This document shows positions 53,548 to 61,787 of a stretch of 64,000 nt of DNA, piece after piece. Both the position numbers and the translations under genes were made by a program. The stretch's first letter is position 1; each line of letters starts with the position of its first letter. The notes below the pieces were generated by a model. The model did no database searches. It had not been told where the DNA came from and saw only the letters and a program-made list of their open reading frames with translations. Source of the stretch: Bacteroidaceae bacterium (lineage in GTDB: Bacteria > Bacteroidota > Bacteroidia > Bacteroidales > Bacteroidaceae); contig JAGAAS010000089.1 of the NCBI GenBank assembly GCA_017615125.1, positions 1-64,000 on the forward strand, read 5' to 3'.

Positions 53548-54507
53548 CTAAGCGGCAGTTGCAGTCATAAACAACCACACGACATACGCAACATATAATA
53601 ATAGGTAGAAGGTTGCGTCTGCCCTATCGAGCTTGTAGCGCTTGAAGCAATAGGCAGCCGTCAGAAGCATCACAGACGAAAGCGTCATCACACCTAAATC
53701 CACACGCGTAAGCGAAACAACGTGCAAGGGGGTTGCAGTTGCGCTGACGCCGAGAATAAGCATGATGTTGAAGATGTTTGAGCCGATGATGTTTCCGAGA
53801 GCGAGCTCGTTTTTCTTCTTTACCGCAGCAACGATACATGTTGCCAATTCCGGCAGGCTCGTTCCAAGCGCCATAAGCGTCACAGAGATAAATGCATCCG
53901 AGACATGCAGCATCTGAGCGAAAGCTATCGTATGGTTGACAAAAAGCTTACCCCCTATCACAAGCCCTGCGATTCCCAGAATCGTAAGCAATAATGCCTT
54001 CCACAGAGCCATCAGCGGCTCTTTTTTCTCCGTCTCCGGCGTTTTGCCCGTTTTGAACGAATAGATCATGAAAGCCGTAAAGCACACCAAAAGAATGATT
54101 CCATCCACGCGGCTAAGCATCACAGGCTCGGAGGCAGCAAACCAGCGATAAAGCATTACCATCAGCAGCGCGGTAGCAGCAATGCAGATGGGGATGTCTA
54201 CCTTAACATTCTTGCGCGAGAAAGCAACAGGCGAGATCATCGCCGTTACTCCCAAGATGAGAAGTGTATTGCAGATGTTGGAGCCTGTCACGTTGCCGAT
54301 AGCCATATCTCCGTGCCCTTCGAGTGCCGAAAAGAGGCTCGACACCAATTCCGGCATCGACGTGCCGAAGCCGACGACAGTCATACCTATCACAAATTCC
54401 GTCACACCAAACCTGCGTGCAAGAGCAGAAGCTCCATCCACCAGCCAATCTGAAGCAAGTGTTATCAACAGCAGCCCACCTATGAGCCAAGCAATTTCAA
54501 CCAACAT
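53548..54507 (-). CDS. Calcium/sodium antiporter (CaCA, YrbG-like)
   Basis: 319 residues, about 10-11 membrane helices in two inverted alpha-repeats. The repeats are IGMTVVGFGTSMPELVSSLF and SVTLMALGTSLPELATCIVA, each followed by GNVTGSNICNTLLILG or GNIIGSNIFNIMLILG, the ion-binding signatures. It exports Ca2+ in exchange for Na+ or H+. Monocistronic. Confidence 0.95.
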   Translation of the reverse strand: MLVEIAWLIGGLLLITLASDWLVDGASALARRFGVTEFVIGMTVVGFGTSMPELVSSLFSALEGHGDMAIGNVTGSNICNTLLILGVTAMISPVAFSRKNVKVDIPICIAATALLMVMLYRWFAASEPVMLSRVDGIILLVCFTAFMIYSFKTGKTPETEKKEPLMALWKALLLTILGIAGLVIGGKLFVNHTIAFAQMLHVSDAFISVTLMALGTSLPELATCIVAAVKKKNELALGNIIGSNIFNIMLILGVSATATPLHVVSLTRVDLGVMTLSSVMLLTAAYCFKRYKLDRADATFYLLLYVAYVVWLFMTATAA

Positions 54508-54592
54508 AATCTCTTTTTCATCTAAAATGGTTCACAAAAGTAGTAAAAACCTGCGGAAACAACACGTAACGGAAAGAAAAAATTAGAATAAT

Positions 54593-54623
54593 TTTGTATT
54601 TCGCCGTACAATTACTACCTTTG
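54593..54623 (+). promoter_or_regulatory. Promoter of tRNA-Arg
   Basis: TTTG (54593-54596), exactly 19 nt, TACCTTTG (54616-54623): a perfect consensus match. The tRNA starts about 50 nt downstream. Confidence 0.8.
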
Positions 54624-54674
54624 CGCCGCATTTGCGCAGTAGCACCCGTGTGCGACAACGCAGATAACAAGGAT

Positions 54675-54748
54675 GGTTCGGTAGCTCAGCTGGATAGAGC
54701 AACTGCCTTCTAAGCAGTAGGTCAAGGGTTCGAGTCCCTTCCGAATCA
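54675..54748 (+). tRNA. tRNA-Arg (anticodon TCT)
   Basis: 74 nt. The acceptor stem GGTTCGG / CCGAATC pairs with one G-T. D-arm GCTCAGCTGGATAGAGC, anticodon arm ACTGC-CTTCTAA-GCAGT with anticodon TCT, and T-arm AAGGGTTCGAGTCCCTT are all present. The discriminator is A and no CCA is encoded. It decodes AGA codons. Confidence 0.96.
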
Positions 54749-54950
54749 CATCAGCAGGACGAAGACAAGGAGCAACGCATGCTCTTCCCTGCAAATCAAT
54801 GCGAGAGGAATCCTCCATAACGGATATTTCTCTCGCGCTTTCTTTTACCCTCTTCTCCACTCCTTATCTATTATAGAAAAGCGATTATCGAGAACTGAAA
54901 AAAATCTATCTTTTTTCGATAAAAAATTATGAAGGGAAAATAATAATTCG

Positions 54951-54958
54951 TATTTTTG
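54951..54958 (+). promoter_or_regulatory. -7 box of the GTPase-like gene
   Basis: TATTTTTG, about 72 bp before the ATG at 55030. No clear -33 box. Confidence 0.4.
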
Positions 54959-55029
54959 TCGCTCACTTGGGTAGATAACTACCCATCAATAATCCGATAC
55001 CGAAATAAAACAATAAAACAGAAACAGAT

Positions 55030-56193
55030 ATGGCAGAACAAATCAACAATCCCCAAGTGGAAGCACTAAGCATGCGCATCAAACAACTGGCAATTAGCCC
55101 CGATGCAATGACTCGGCTGATAGAAACCGAAACCAGCGAAGGAAAAGTCAACAAACGCGATATCCTCGAAGCCCTCCGCTATGACCATAACCTGCTCGAT
55201 GCATCCACAATCATCGCACTCCTGCGGAGCAAGCTGTTCAGCGTGGAAGAACTTCTCGATGCCGGCTTGGAAAAAGCCTATGTTCGGGAACTTTTCTCCG
55301 ACAACAAGTTCCCCTCCTTCGGAGTGCCTTCGAAACTGGAGCACATCGACAAGCCAAGCACCGAGATCTACTTCTGGGGCGTCCCCGGCTCGGGAATAAC
55401 CCTTGCTATCGGCTCCATCATCAATGCTATGACAAACAGCAACGAGGTAGCTGCCGCACATCCCGATATTGAGTCGCAAGGCTACGTCAACCTGATAAAA
55501 CTTATGCGCATCTTCCAGGACGAAACAATCTGCCGCGTGCCGGAAGGGAACAGCACCCTCGAGATGTCGGCTATGGGTATAGACCTTATCGATGCCGAAG
55601 ACAAGACTCATCCCGTCACCCTCATCGAGCCCCCCACGTCGATGCTCCGTTGCATCTACAACCAGTCAGTTGTCAAGGAACCCGTGAAGGAAAACGAGCA
55701 GGAAATCATCGACACGCTCTCGCATCTCATCAACGACTCCACCAACCGGCGCATTCATTTCTTCGTCATCGAGAACACCGACGAGCGCAAGCTCTTTGAC
55801 GAGCTGCCCGAGAAGATTTACCTCAGCACAACCATCTCCTTCCTGCAGCAGCTGGGAGCTTTCAAGAAGACCGACGGCATCTACATCCTTGTCACGAAAG
55901 TTGACAACAGCGACGCCGTGAAGGCCAACGATTTGGTGCAGAGCAAGTATCTCGGCATCCACAACCGCCTGCAGATGATATGCAGGGAGAACTACATCGG
56001 AAACGGGCAAGTGGAAGTCATCCCCTTCTCCGTCGGAGAATTCTGCTTCAAGACGCTGTTCAAATACAACCCGAAACCTGCCGACACCGTAGCTCGCGTC
56101 ATTCTGGAGAACACGAACAGCGCTGTAGAGAAAAAGCCTCTCGACACCACCGTCAAGCACTTCCTGTCGAAGATAAAACTCCCGAAGAGATAA
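55030..56193 (+). CDS. GTPase-like P-loop protein with degenerate Walker A
   Basis: 387 residues. The N-terminal ~95 residues are helical (MAEQINNPQVEALSMRIKQL). A G-domain-like region follows with the segment IYFWGVPGSGITLAIGSII (about 113-131). In it the P-loop GxxGxGK(S/T) has Ile in place of the critical Lys. Later ILVTKVDNSD (about 287-296) resembles a G4 motif (TKxD for NKxD). It looks like a TRAFAC-type GTPase fold, possibly the double-GTPase group, but assignment is uncertain. The gene stands alone between the tRNA-Arg gene and a convergent WYL regulator gene. Function unknown. Confidence 0.72.
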   Translation: MAEQINNPQVEALSMRIKQLAISPDAMTRLIETETSEGKVNKRDILEALRYDHNLLDASTIIALLRSKLFSVEELLDAGLEKAYVRELFSDNKFPSFGVPSKLEHIDKPSTEIYFWGVPGSGITLAIGSIINAMTNSNEVAAAHPDIESQGYVNLIKLMRIFQDETICRVPEGNSTLEMSAMGIDLIDAEDKTHPVTLIEPPTSMLRCIYNQSVVKEPVKENEQEIIDTLSHLINDSTNRRIHFFVIENTDERKLFDELPEKIYLSTTISFLQQLGAFKKTDGIYILVTKVDNSDAVKANDLVQSKYLGIHNRLQMICRENYIGNGQVEVIPFSVGEFCFKTLFKYNPKPADTVARVILENTNSAVEKKPLDTTVKHFLSKIKLPKR

Positions 56194-56272
56194 GTTTTCG
56201 AGACGCCGAGATAGCTTTCCTCTTTACCGAAGCAAGCTATCGAAGCTCCAAGACAGTTTTTCAAAGATCCAT

Positions 56273-56316
56273 AGGAAATAGGGTTGCCTCGAAGGGTTTC
56301 CCTATTCCTTTTTTAA
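56273..56316. terminator. Terminator after the GTPase-like gene
   Basis: AATAGGG (56277-56283) pairs with CCCTATT (56300-56306), extended by GGA/TCC with a bulge, then CTTTTTT. Imperfect but with a proper T tract. Confidence 0.6.
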
Positions 56317-56330
56317 ATGTTTTCTTCACA

Positions 56331-56396
56331 CAAAATTTTCCCTTCTCGAGCGCGCCGTATGAAGAAAGAAAAAGAATTTTTCCCTTCTCCAAAAAA
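56331..56396. repeat. Mosaic intergenic repeat, copy 7
   Basis: A short copy: TTTTCCCTTCTCG, then CGCCGTATGAAGAAAG, then TTTTTCCCTTCTCC. Between the convergent GTPase-like and WYL genes. Confidence 0.75.
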
Positions 56397-56449
56397 TCGG
56401 GAAGGAACTTGATGCATTTTGAAGAAGAGAAAACGAGTGATTTTCACTT

Positions 56450-57403
56450 CTACTTGAAGTATTTTTTCAAATCCGCGGGCTCGCCTGCATGACGTCGGCA
56501 AGCCCTTTCAAGGGAGTCGTGAAACTGTTCCCTGAATTCGGCAGGCTCAAGCACCTCCAGCTGCTCGGCTTGAGAGAGCAGCTCCTGCCGGAAATCATAC
56601 GTCGGACGCAGGAAATAGCTGAAATCGGCCCAAGCCTCCTGCGTGTCGATTTCTCGCTGCGAATGATGCAGGGGAAGCGTGCGAAGGAAATTCACAAGTG
56701 AACCATAGGCACGAATGACAATCTTCTGCGCCTTCTCCTCTCCTCCCACATAGACACCGAAATTATTCTCAAAGAAGACTGTAGCGTCAAAGTTGTCGGG
56801 AAGAGAAAAAGGCGTATCGGTTTCCTTAACACTTGCAAACCTGTCAAGGGCATACACGCGAATATCGTTTTTCTCATACCCCACGTTATGGCCCACCAGA
56901 TACCAGCGCTGACGGAAAACCTTCAGGCAATAAGGCTCCAGCTCGAAGAACTGGGACTCAGGCGAATGGAACTTCCTGTATTCCACCTGCAGAAGCAGAT
57001 TGTACTTCAACGCCTCAATGATGACGGGCAGATATTCCTGCCCCCCGGGGATAGACTCCAGGAGTATGCGCTCCTTGATGTCAGAACCCTGCTGGAGAGC
57101 ACCTCCAACGGTGAGCGAGCGCAAGAGCCACGACTGGGAAGAGGAAGAATGAAGCGCCTCGGGATTCTCAACATAATAGACGTAGGCGGCTCCGTCGCGC
57201 CTGCATTCGATGTTGATGTCAAACATCTCCTCGATGGACTCGCGGTAGCGATTAAAAGAGGTACGCGACAAACGCTCCCCCTTGCCTGCCTCACTCCCCT
57301 TCCAGCGCCTGGCGAGTTCCTCAAACGAAATGCCATACGAAGAGCGCAGGATAGTATTCACTATCCACACGTATTTCTGAAACAGATCATTCGCTTTCGA
57401 CAT
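56450..57403 (-). CDS. WYL-domain transcriptional regulator
   Basis: 317 residues from ATG 57403; a TTG at 57409 is less likely. The N-terminal winged-helix region (about 1-75: SYGISFEELARRWKGSEAGK, RLSRTSFNRYRESIEEMFDI) precedes a WYL domain (about 130-210: LLLQVEYRKFHSPESQFF, FRQRWYLVGHN) and a WCX-like C-terminal domain. WYL regulators respond to nucleotide-type ligands and often control DNA-damage or defence genes, but no target is apparent here. Confidence 0.9.
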   Translation of the reverse strand: MSKANDLFQKYVWIVNTILRSSYGISFEELARRWKGSEAGKGERLSRTSFNRYRESIEEMFDINIECRRDGAAYVYYVENPEALHSSSSQSWLLRSLTVGGALQQGSDIKERILLESIPGGQEYLPVIIEALKYNLLLQVEYRKFHSPESQFFELEPYCLKVFRQRWYLVGHNVGYEKNDIRVYALDRFASVKETDTPFSLPDNFDATVFFENNFGVYVGGEEKAQKIVIRAYGSLVNFLRTLPLHHSQREIDTQEAWADFSYFLRPTYDFRQELLSQAEQLEVLEPAEFREQFHDSLERACRRHAGEPADLKKYFK

Positions 57404-57424
57404 ACGCAATTATTTCCTATGCTG

Positions 57425-57456
57425 CAAAGATAGCAATCAACCACCAAAATGCCAAA
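57425..57456 (-). promoter_or_regulatory. Promoter of the WYL regulator
   Basis: Minus strand: TTTG (57453-57456), 20-nt spacer, TATCTTTG (57425-57432). The leader is about 17 nt, which supports the ATG at 57403. Confidence 0.7.
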
Positions 57457-57558
57457 CGAAACAGCGCCGAATATGTGAACCGCCTTTTTCCGGCTCCGCC
57501 AAACCCTTCTGACGCAGGCAAGCACACTTCTCGGCGTAAGCGTTGATTCGGCATCGGG

Positions 57559-57636
57559 CTACTTTGTCAATTCGCGGAAATCAGCAAAGGCGACAACTCC
57601 AACAAAAACGACGGCTAATGTAAGTAAAAGTACCAT
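57559..57636 (-). CDS. Possible 25-residue hydrophobic microprotein
   Basis: An ATG start preceded by GAGGAAAAATT opens a 25-codon frame: a hydrophobic run (MVLLLTLAVVFVGVVAFA) and a charged end (DFRELTK). The single membrane-helix shape resembles known membrane microproteins such as KdpF, but no kdp genes are near. Unconfirmed. Confidence 0.35.
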   Translation of the reverse strand: MVLLLTLAVVFVGVVAFADFRELTK

Positions 57637-57671
57637 AATTTTTCCTCTTTAATTTATTGATATTACTGAAC

Positions 57672-57788
57672 TTAATGCACCTCCGAAGTTAGCGGAACGC
57701 GCACATAGAATTTTCTTCCTGCCACGAAGTTGGCTTGCATGAAGTGCAGGCGACGGGCTCCTTTCGAGATAAGCTGTTTTTCTTTCAC
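57672..57788 (-). CDS. Possible 38-residue basic peptide
   Basis: GTG start, 38 codons (KEKQLISKGARRLHFMQANF, then VAGRKFYVRVPLTSEVH), 35 bp upstream of the hydrophobic microprotein frame. It would sit downstream of the -7-like box at 57816. No family recognised; could be noise. Confidence 0.3.
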   Translation of the reverse strand: MKEKQLISKGARRLHFMQANFVAGRKFYVRVPLTSEVH

Positions 57789-57869
57789 CGTTGCTTTTCT
57801 TTCTGTTTGACGATGCAAAGTAAAACGCCCGCTGAACCAAAATACGGTACAGCACAAAAGTTTTTTCTT

Positions 57870-57911
57870 AAAAAAGACAAAGAGACCCTTCCGCGCGGAA
57901 GAGCCTCTTTG
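57870..57911 (-). terminator. Terminator of the TlpA-like gene
   Basis: Minus strand: CAAAGAG-GCT-CTTCCGCGCGGAAG-GGT-CTCTTTG followed by TCTTTTTT. Outer and inner stems are perfect with a small internal loop. Confidence 0.85.
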
Positions 57912-57936
57912 GCAGGAAAAGGAGGAAAGGGTGCGT

Positions 57937-58518
57937 TTAACTTATTTTTTCCAGCAAGGAGCGCATGTCCGAAGCCGTGAAGGCAAAGCCCACAAGGGTG
58001 CCCTCAGGCGAAATCAGCGCCAGCGTTGGAATCCAGTGAAGGTCATAGGAAGCCGAAATAGGGCTCTCTTTCCATTTTACTAGATTGCTTACCTGAAGGA
58101 ACGGGAAATCACTCTCCGCCAGGCACTTGCGCCACGCTTCCGCATCGTGGTCAAAGGAAAGTCCCACGAACTTTACTCCTCGAGGCGCATACTCGGCAAA
58201 GAGCTCCTTTACCGAAGGTATCTCCCTGCGGCAATCTCCGCACCACGAAGCCCAGAAGTCAACAACGACATAGAAGCCCCTCAAGCTACTGAGCTGGAAA
58301 GCATTTCCCAGCGTATCATTTGCCACAAAATCAGGCGCGACAGCACCCGCAGAAAGGGAAGGCATATACTGACTCATATCAATAGCCGTTTCCGAGGGCT
58401 GTTCCTCGTCGGCAAGAGCTGCAGTCTCCTTCGCCGATTGGCGATTTCCGCACGAAACGGCAAAAAGAAAGAAAAGAATCAAAGTCCAAGAAAGGACTGG
58501 AAATTGAACTTTACGCAT
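57937..58518 (-). CDS. TlpA/ResA-like thioredoxin-fold lipoprotein
   Basis: 193 residues. Signal peptide with lipobox FAVSC. The thioredoxin/AhpC-TSA domain starts at about 60 with APDFVANDTLGNAFQLSSLR, and the redox motif is WASWCGDCRREIPSV (CxxC as CGDC rather than CGPC). The conserved cis-Pro lies in HWIPTLALI. Probably a periplasmic thiol-disulphide reductant. Monocistronic. Confidence 0.9.
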   Translation of the reverse strand: MRKVQFPVLSWTLILFFLFAVSCGNRQSAKETAALADEEQPSETAIDMSQYMPSLSAGAVAPDFVANDTLGNAFQLSSLRGFYVVVDFWASWCGDCRREIPSVKELFAEYAPRGVKFVGLSFDHDAEAWRKCLAESDFPFLQVSNLVKWKESPISASYDLHWIPTLALISPEGTLVGFAFTASDMRSLLEKIS

Positions 58519-58539
58519 AACAATTTTTCAAGAACAAAT

Positions 58540-58609
58540 AAAAATTTATCGAGAAGGAATCTCGCCGTATGAAGAAAGAAAAAAAAATTTTCCCTTCTTC
58601 ATAATTTTT
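58540..58609. repeat. Mosaic intergenic repeat, copy 8
   Basis: CGAGAAGGAATCTCG followed by CCGTATGAAGAAAG is the reverse complement of the block in copy 2 (17 kb). It ends with ATTTTCCCTTCTTCAT. Between the divergent TlpA-like and GT2 genes. Confidence 0.85.
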
Positions 58610-58739
58610 GCTTGAGAATACCTACTGCGACAAAGGTACTAAAAAAACTTTTTCGTTCTTACTTTTTTTAAAAAAGAGAGCTCCTTGCACGAAAATCAAA
58701 AAATAAGCGTATTTTTGTAGCAAAATAGACAAATGCATC

Positions 58740-59486
58740 ATGAACACCTCCGACAGTATCGTTATCATCCCCACGTATAACGAGAAAGAAAACATCGAGA
58801 ATATCATCCGAGCCGTATTCGGCCTGGAAAAAGTTTTCCATATCCTCGTCATCGAAGACGGCTCGCCCGATGGAACCGCCGACATCGTCCGTCGGCTGCA
58901 GGAGGAGTTTCCCGAAAGGCTCTTCATGGTAGAGCGCGCAGGAAAGCAGGGGCTGGGAACAGCCTACATCTGCGGATTCAAGTGGGGGCTGGAGCATGGA
59001 TACGACTACATCTTCGAGATGGATGCCGACTTCTCGCACAATCCCAACGACTTGCCCCGTCTCTACAACGCCTGCGCCGAAGAAGGCTTCGACCTCGCCA
59101 TAGGCTCGCGCTACGTCAGCGGAGTGAACGTCGTCAACTGGCCTATGTCCCGCGTGCTAATGTCCTACTACGCTAGCCGTTACGTGCATTTTATCACGCG
59201 CATTCCAGTTCGCGACACAACGGCAGGATTCAAATGCTACAAACGGCGAGTGCTGGAGACCATCAACCTTGACGAAATCCGCTTCAAAGGCTATGCCTTC
59301 CAGATAGAAATGAAGTACACCACCTGGAAATGCGGCTTCCGCATCAAGGAAGTTCCCGTCGTCTTCGTCAACCGCGAGCTCGGCACCAGCAAGATGAACA
59401 GCAGCATCTTCGGCGAAGCTGTCTTCGGTGTCCTCAGGCTCCGCTGGGACGGATGGTTCAAGGAATACCCGAAGGCAAAATCCTAA
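58740..59486 (+). CDS. Polyprenol-phosphate mannosyltransferase-like GT2
   Basis: 248 residues. The GT2 domain with VIIPTYNEKENIENIIRAV, IVIEDGSPDGTADIVRRL-type nucleotide-sugar site (EDGSPDGT) and EMDADFSHNP (DxD) matches the dolichyl/polyprenyl-phosphate mannose synthase (DPM1) group. No C-terminal membrane helices, so it is the soluble type that acts at the membrane surface. It makes lipid-linked mannose or a related donor for envelope glycans. First gene of GT2-pyrC-MetH-activation. A -7 box TATTTTTG lies at 58710-58717. Confidence 0.9.
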   Translation: MNTSDSIVIIPTYNEKENIENIIRAVFGLEKVFHILVIEDGSPDGTADIVRRLQEEFPERLFMVERAGKQGLGTAYICGFKWGLEHGYDYIFEMDADFSHNPNDLPRLYNACAEEGFDLAIGSRYVSGVNVVNWPMSRVLMSYYASRYVHFITRIPVRDTTAGFKCYKRRVLETINLDEIRFKGYAFQIEMKYTTWKCGFRIKEVPVVFVNRELGTSKMNSSIFGEAVFGVLRLRWDGWFKEYPKAKS

Positions 59487-59498
59487 CTCCGCACCGCT

Positions 59499-60794
59499 GT
59501 GACAGAACTCATCCGAAACGCAACCGTTGTCAACGAAGGACGAACGTTCGTTGCCTCCGTGCTTATCGAAGATGAAGTAATCAAGCATGTCTTTGAGGGC
59601 GAGGACAATGTTCCGCTCCAATTAAAAGAGGATATCCGCATCGACACAGTCACCGAAGGGGAAGGATTTTTCCTCATTCCCGGTGTCATTGACGAACATG
59701 TCCATTTCCGCGAGCCTGGACTCACGCACAAGGCTACCATAGCCAGCGAGAGCCGTAAGGCTGTCGCGGGGGGAGTAACCTCCTTCATGGATATGCCTAA
59801 CTGCATTCCGCAGACAACTTCTATTGCTCTCCTCGAGCAGAAGTACGACATTGCCGCCCAATGCAGCCCTGCCAACTACTCCTTCTACCTCGGTGCCACA
59901 GCCGACAACCTCAGCGAGCTTGAAGCGCTCGACGCAAGCACTAACTGCGGCATCAAGGTCTTTATGGGCAGCAGCACGGGAGGAATGCTCCTCGACGACA
60001 ACCGAATTCTCGAGGATATCTTCTCCCACGCCCGCGTACCCATTGCTCTTCATTGCGAGGATCAACGGATTATCGCCGAGAATGCCCGATACTACCAATC
60101 ACTCTACGGAGAAGACCCCGACGTGCGCTTTCATCCTCTCATCCGAAGCGAGGAAGCCTGCTACCGCTCGTCAGCACAGGCTGTGGAGCTTGCCGAGAAG
60201 ACGGGAGCCGACATCCACATCCTCCACGTCAGCACCCAGCGCGAGCTCACTCTCTTTCATCCTGGCGACGTTGCCGAAAAGCACATCACAGCCGAAGCCT
60301 GCATCGCTCATCTCATGTATACGGATGCCGACTACGCCAAGCTCGGAACAGCCATCAAGTGCAACCCAGCCATCAAGACGGAAGAAGACCGCAACGCCTT
60401 GCGGCAAGCTGTACGCGACAGGATAATTGACACTATTGCTACCGACCACGCCCCTCACACCCCTGCCGACAAGCAAGGAGGAGCCCTAAGGGCTGCATCT
60501 GGCATCGCTGTTCTTCCCCACTCCCTTTCCCTCATGCTTCGCCTGGTGTCGGAGGAAGTCTTCGCCCTTACCGACGTCGTGCGCACCATGTGCCACAACC
60601 CAGCCACGCGCTACCGCATCGCCCAGCGCGGGTTTATCCGCGAGGGTTACAAGGCAGACCTCGTGCTGCTGAGCAAAGACAAGGAAGGACATCTCTCCGA
60701 TATCTCCCGCGTATGGGTTAACGGCGCTGTAGCCTTCAGCGACGGTATGCTCCACAACGACATTCACGGGCAACGGCTCCTCTTCGACAGATAA
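59499..60794 (+). CDS. pyrC: Dihydroorotase
   Basis: 431 residues from a GTG 12 bp after the GT2 gene. Third step of pyrimidine synthesis. The metal motif IPGVIDEHVHFREPGLTHKA (HxH), later metal ligands in ALHCEDQ, IHILHVST and DTIATDHAPHT, and the Asp of the last are present. It matches the class I dihydroorotase group by length and motifs; an allantoinase-type homologue is the main alternative. Confidence 0.93.
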   Translation: MTELIRNATVVNEGRTFVASVLIEDEVIKHVFEGEDNVPLQLKEDIRIDTVTEGEGFFLIPGVIDEHVHFREPGLTHKATIASESRKAVAGGVTSFMDMPNCIPQTTSIALLEQKYDIAAQCSPANYSFYLGATADNLSELEALDASTNCGIKVFMGSSTGGMLLDDNRILEDIFSHARVPIALHCEDQRIIAENARYYQSLYGEDPDVRFHPLIRSEEACYRSSAQAVELAEKTGADIHILHVSTQRELTLFHPGDVAEKHITAEACIAHLMYTDADYAKLGTAIKCNPAIKTEEDRNALRQAVRDRIIDTIATDHAPHTPADKQGGALRAASGIAVLPHSLSLMLRLVSEEVFALTDVVRTMCHNPATRYRIAQRGFIREGYKADLVLLSKDKEGHLSDISRVWVNGAVAFSDGMLHNDIHGQRLLFDR

Positions 60795-60798
60795 TCCT

Positions 60799-61527
60799 AT
60801 GCCTACCCTCTTCCGCTACCTTACCTCCGATCTTGTGCCCCTCATTGACTGGGCACATTTCTTTCATGCCTGGCAGGTACGCGAGGGAACGAAGGAGGCT
60901 GACGAGCTTCTTGCAGACGCCAACGCCTTCCTTGCCCGCATTGACAGCGAGGAAGCTGCTCTAGGAATGTTTCGCCAAGTCGAGGCACGCAGTCAGGGCG
61001 ACAACATCATTGTAGAAGACGTCATCATCCCACTTCTGCGCCAGCAGACGGTAAGTCCTGACGGCACCACGCTTTGCCTCAGCGACTTCATCTCCCCTTG
61101 CGGCAGCACTATCGGCATCTTCGCTACCACATCGCCCGTTGCCAATCCCGAAAGGACCGAAGGCGCCGATCCCTTCGACTCCCTTCTCCGCCAAACAATT
61201 GCTGTGCGTCTGGCAGAAGCAGCTGCCGAAAAACTCCAGAGCGACACCCTCCCGGGCCTGCGCCCTGCCGTTGGCTATCCTTGCATGCCCGACCTGAGCA
61301 TCATCTTCATCCTCAACCAGCTCTGCCCCCTCACCCAAATCGGCATCCAGCTCACCGAAAACGGCGCCATGAAGCCCCAGGCCTCCGTCTGCGGGCTTAT
61401 CATTCCCCATCCTCAGGCGCGCTATTTTGCCGTTGGGCGCATCGGCGACGACCAGTTCGCCGACTACGCCTTGCGTCGCGGTATGGAGCCCTCCCAGCTG
61501 CGCCGCTTCTTCAAAAGCCGCCATTAA
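60799..61527 (+). CDS. Stand-alone methionine synthase activation domain
   Basis: 242 residues. Resembles the C-terminal AdoMet-binding activation domain of cobalamin-dependent MetH, which reductively methylates oxidised cobalamin. The key RPxxGYP motif is present as RPAVGYP (Arg155, Tyr160) and is followed by CMPD. The N-terminal part has DWAHFFHAWQVRE, similar to the MetH activation start. Here the domain is a separate gene 4 bp after pyrC, not fused to the MetH core. It probably reactivates a split MetH encoded elsewhere. Confidence 0.85.
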   Translation: MPTLFRYLTSDLVPLIDWAHFFHAWQVREGTKEADELLADANAFLARIDSEEAALGMFRQVEARSQGDNIIVEDVIIPLLRQQTVSPDGTTLCLSDFISPCGSTIGIFATTSPVANPERTEGADPFDSLLRQTIAVRLAEAAAEKLQSDTLPGLRPAVGYPCMPDLSIIFILNQLCPLTQIGIQLTENGAMKPQASVCGLIIPHPQARYFAVGRIGDDQFADYALRRGMEPSQLRRFFKSRH

Positions 61528-61575
61528 GTCTTTTCAAGAAAGAATCAACCGCTCTCGTCTGTCCATTTTTCAAAA

Positions 61576-61641
61576 GACGCATGCATCGTTCATGAAAGAC
61601 GCATGGGTCGTTTATAAGCGACGCATGCGTCGTTTCAATTT
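61576..61641. repeat. Triple 22-bp tandem array C
   Basis: Three consecutive 22-bp units start at 61576, 61598 and 61620, each beginning GACGCATG and continuing with a TCGTT element. Unit 3 contains the perfect palindrome GACGCATGCGTC. Between the MetH-activation and metallophosphoesterase 3' ends. Confidence 0.88.
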
Positions 61642-61787
61642 TTCTCTGAAGAAAAACCTTAATTCCTTCTCGAGCGCATGCTCTGAAGAAGGGAGGAAAA
61701 GCGAAAGCAAAGCGAATAGGATATCTCGTAGGATTTCCTGCTTTTCTAAAGGCTCTGCGTCACTTGCCGATGAGTGCTTTGGGGGCC

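Larger units (their letters stand above)
57457..57936. other. Intergenic region of about 480 bp with possible small ORFs
   Basis: Apart from the terminator at 57870-57911, it holds two short minus-strand reading frames that may be real (separate entries). A -7-like TTACTTTG at 57816-57823 could serve them, but the -33 spacing is poor. Confidence 0.6.
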
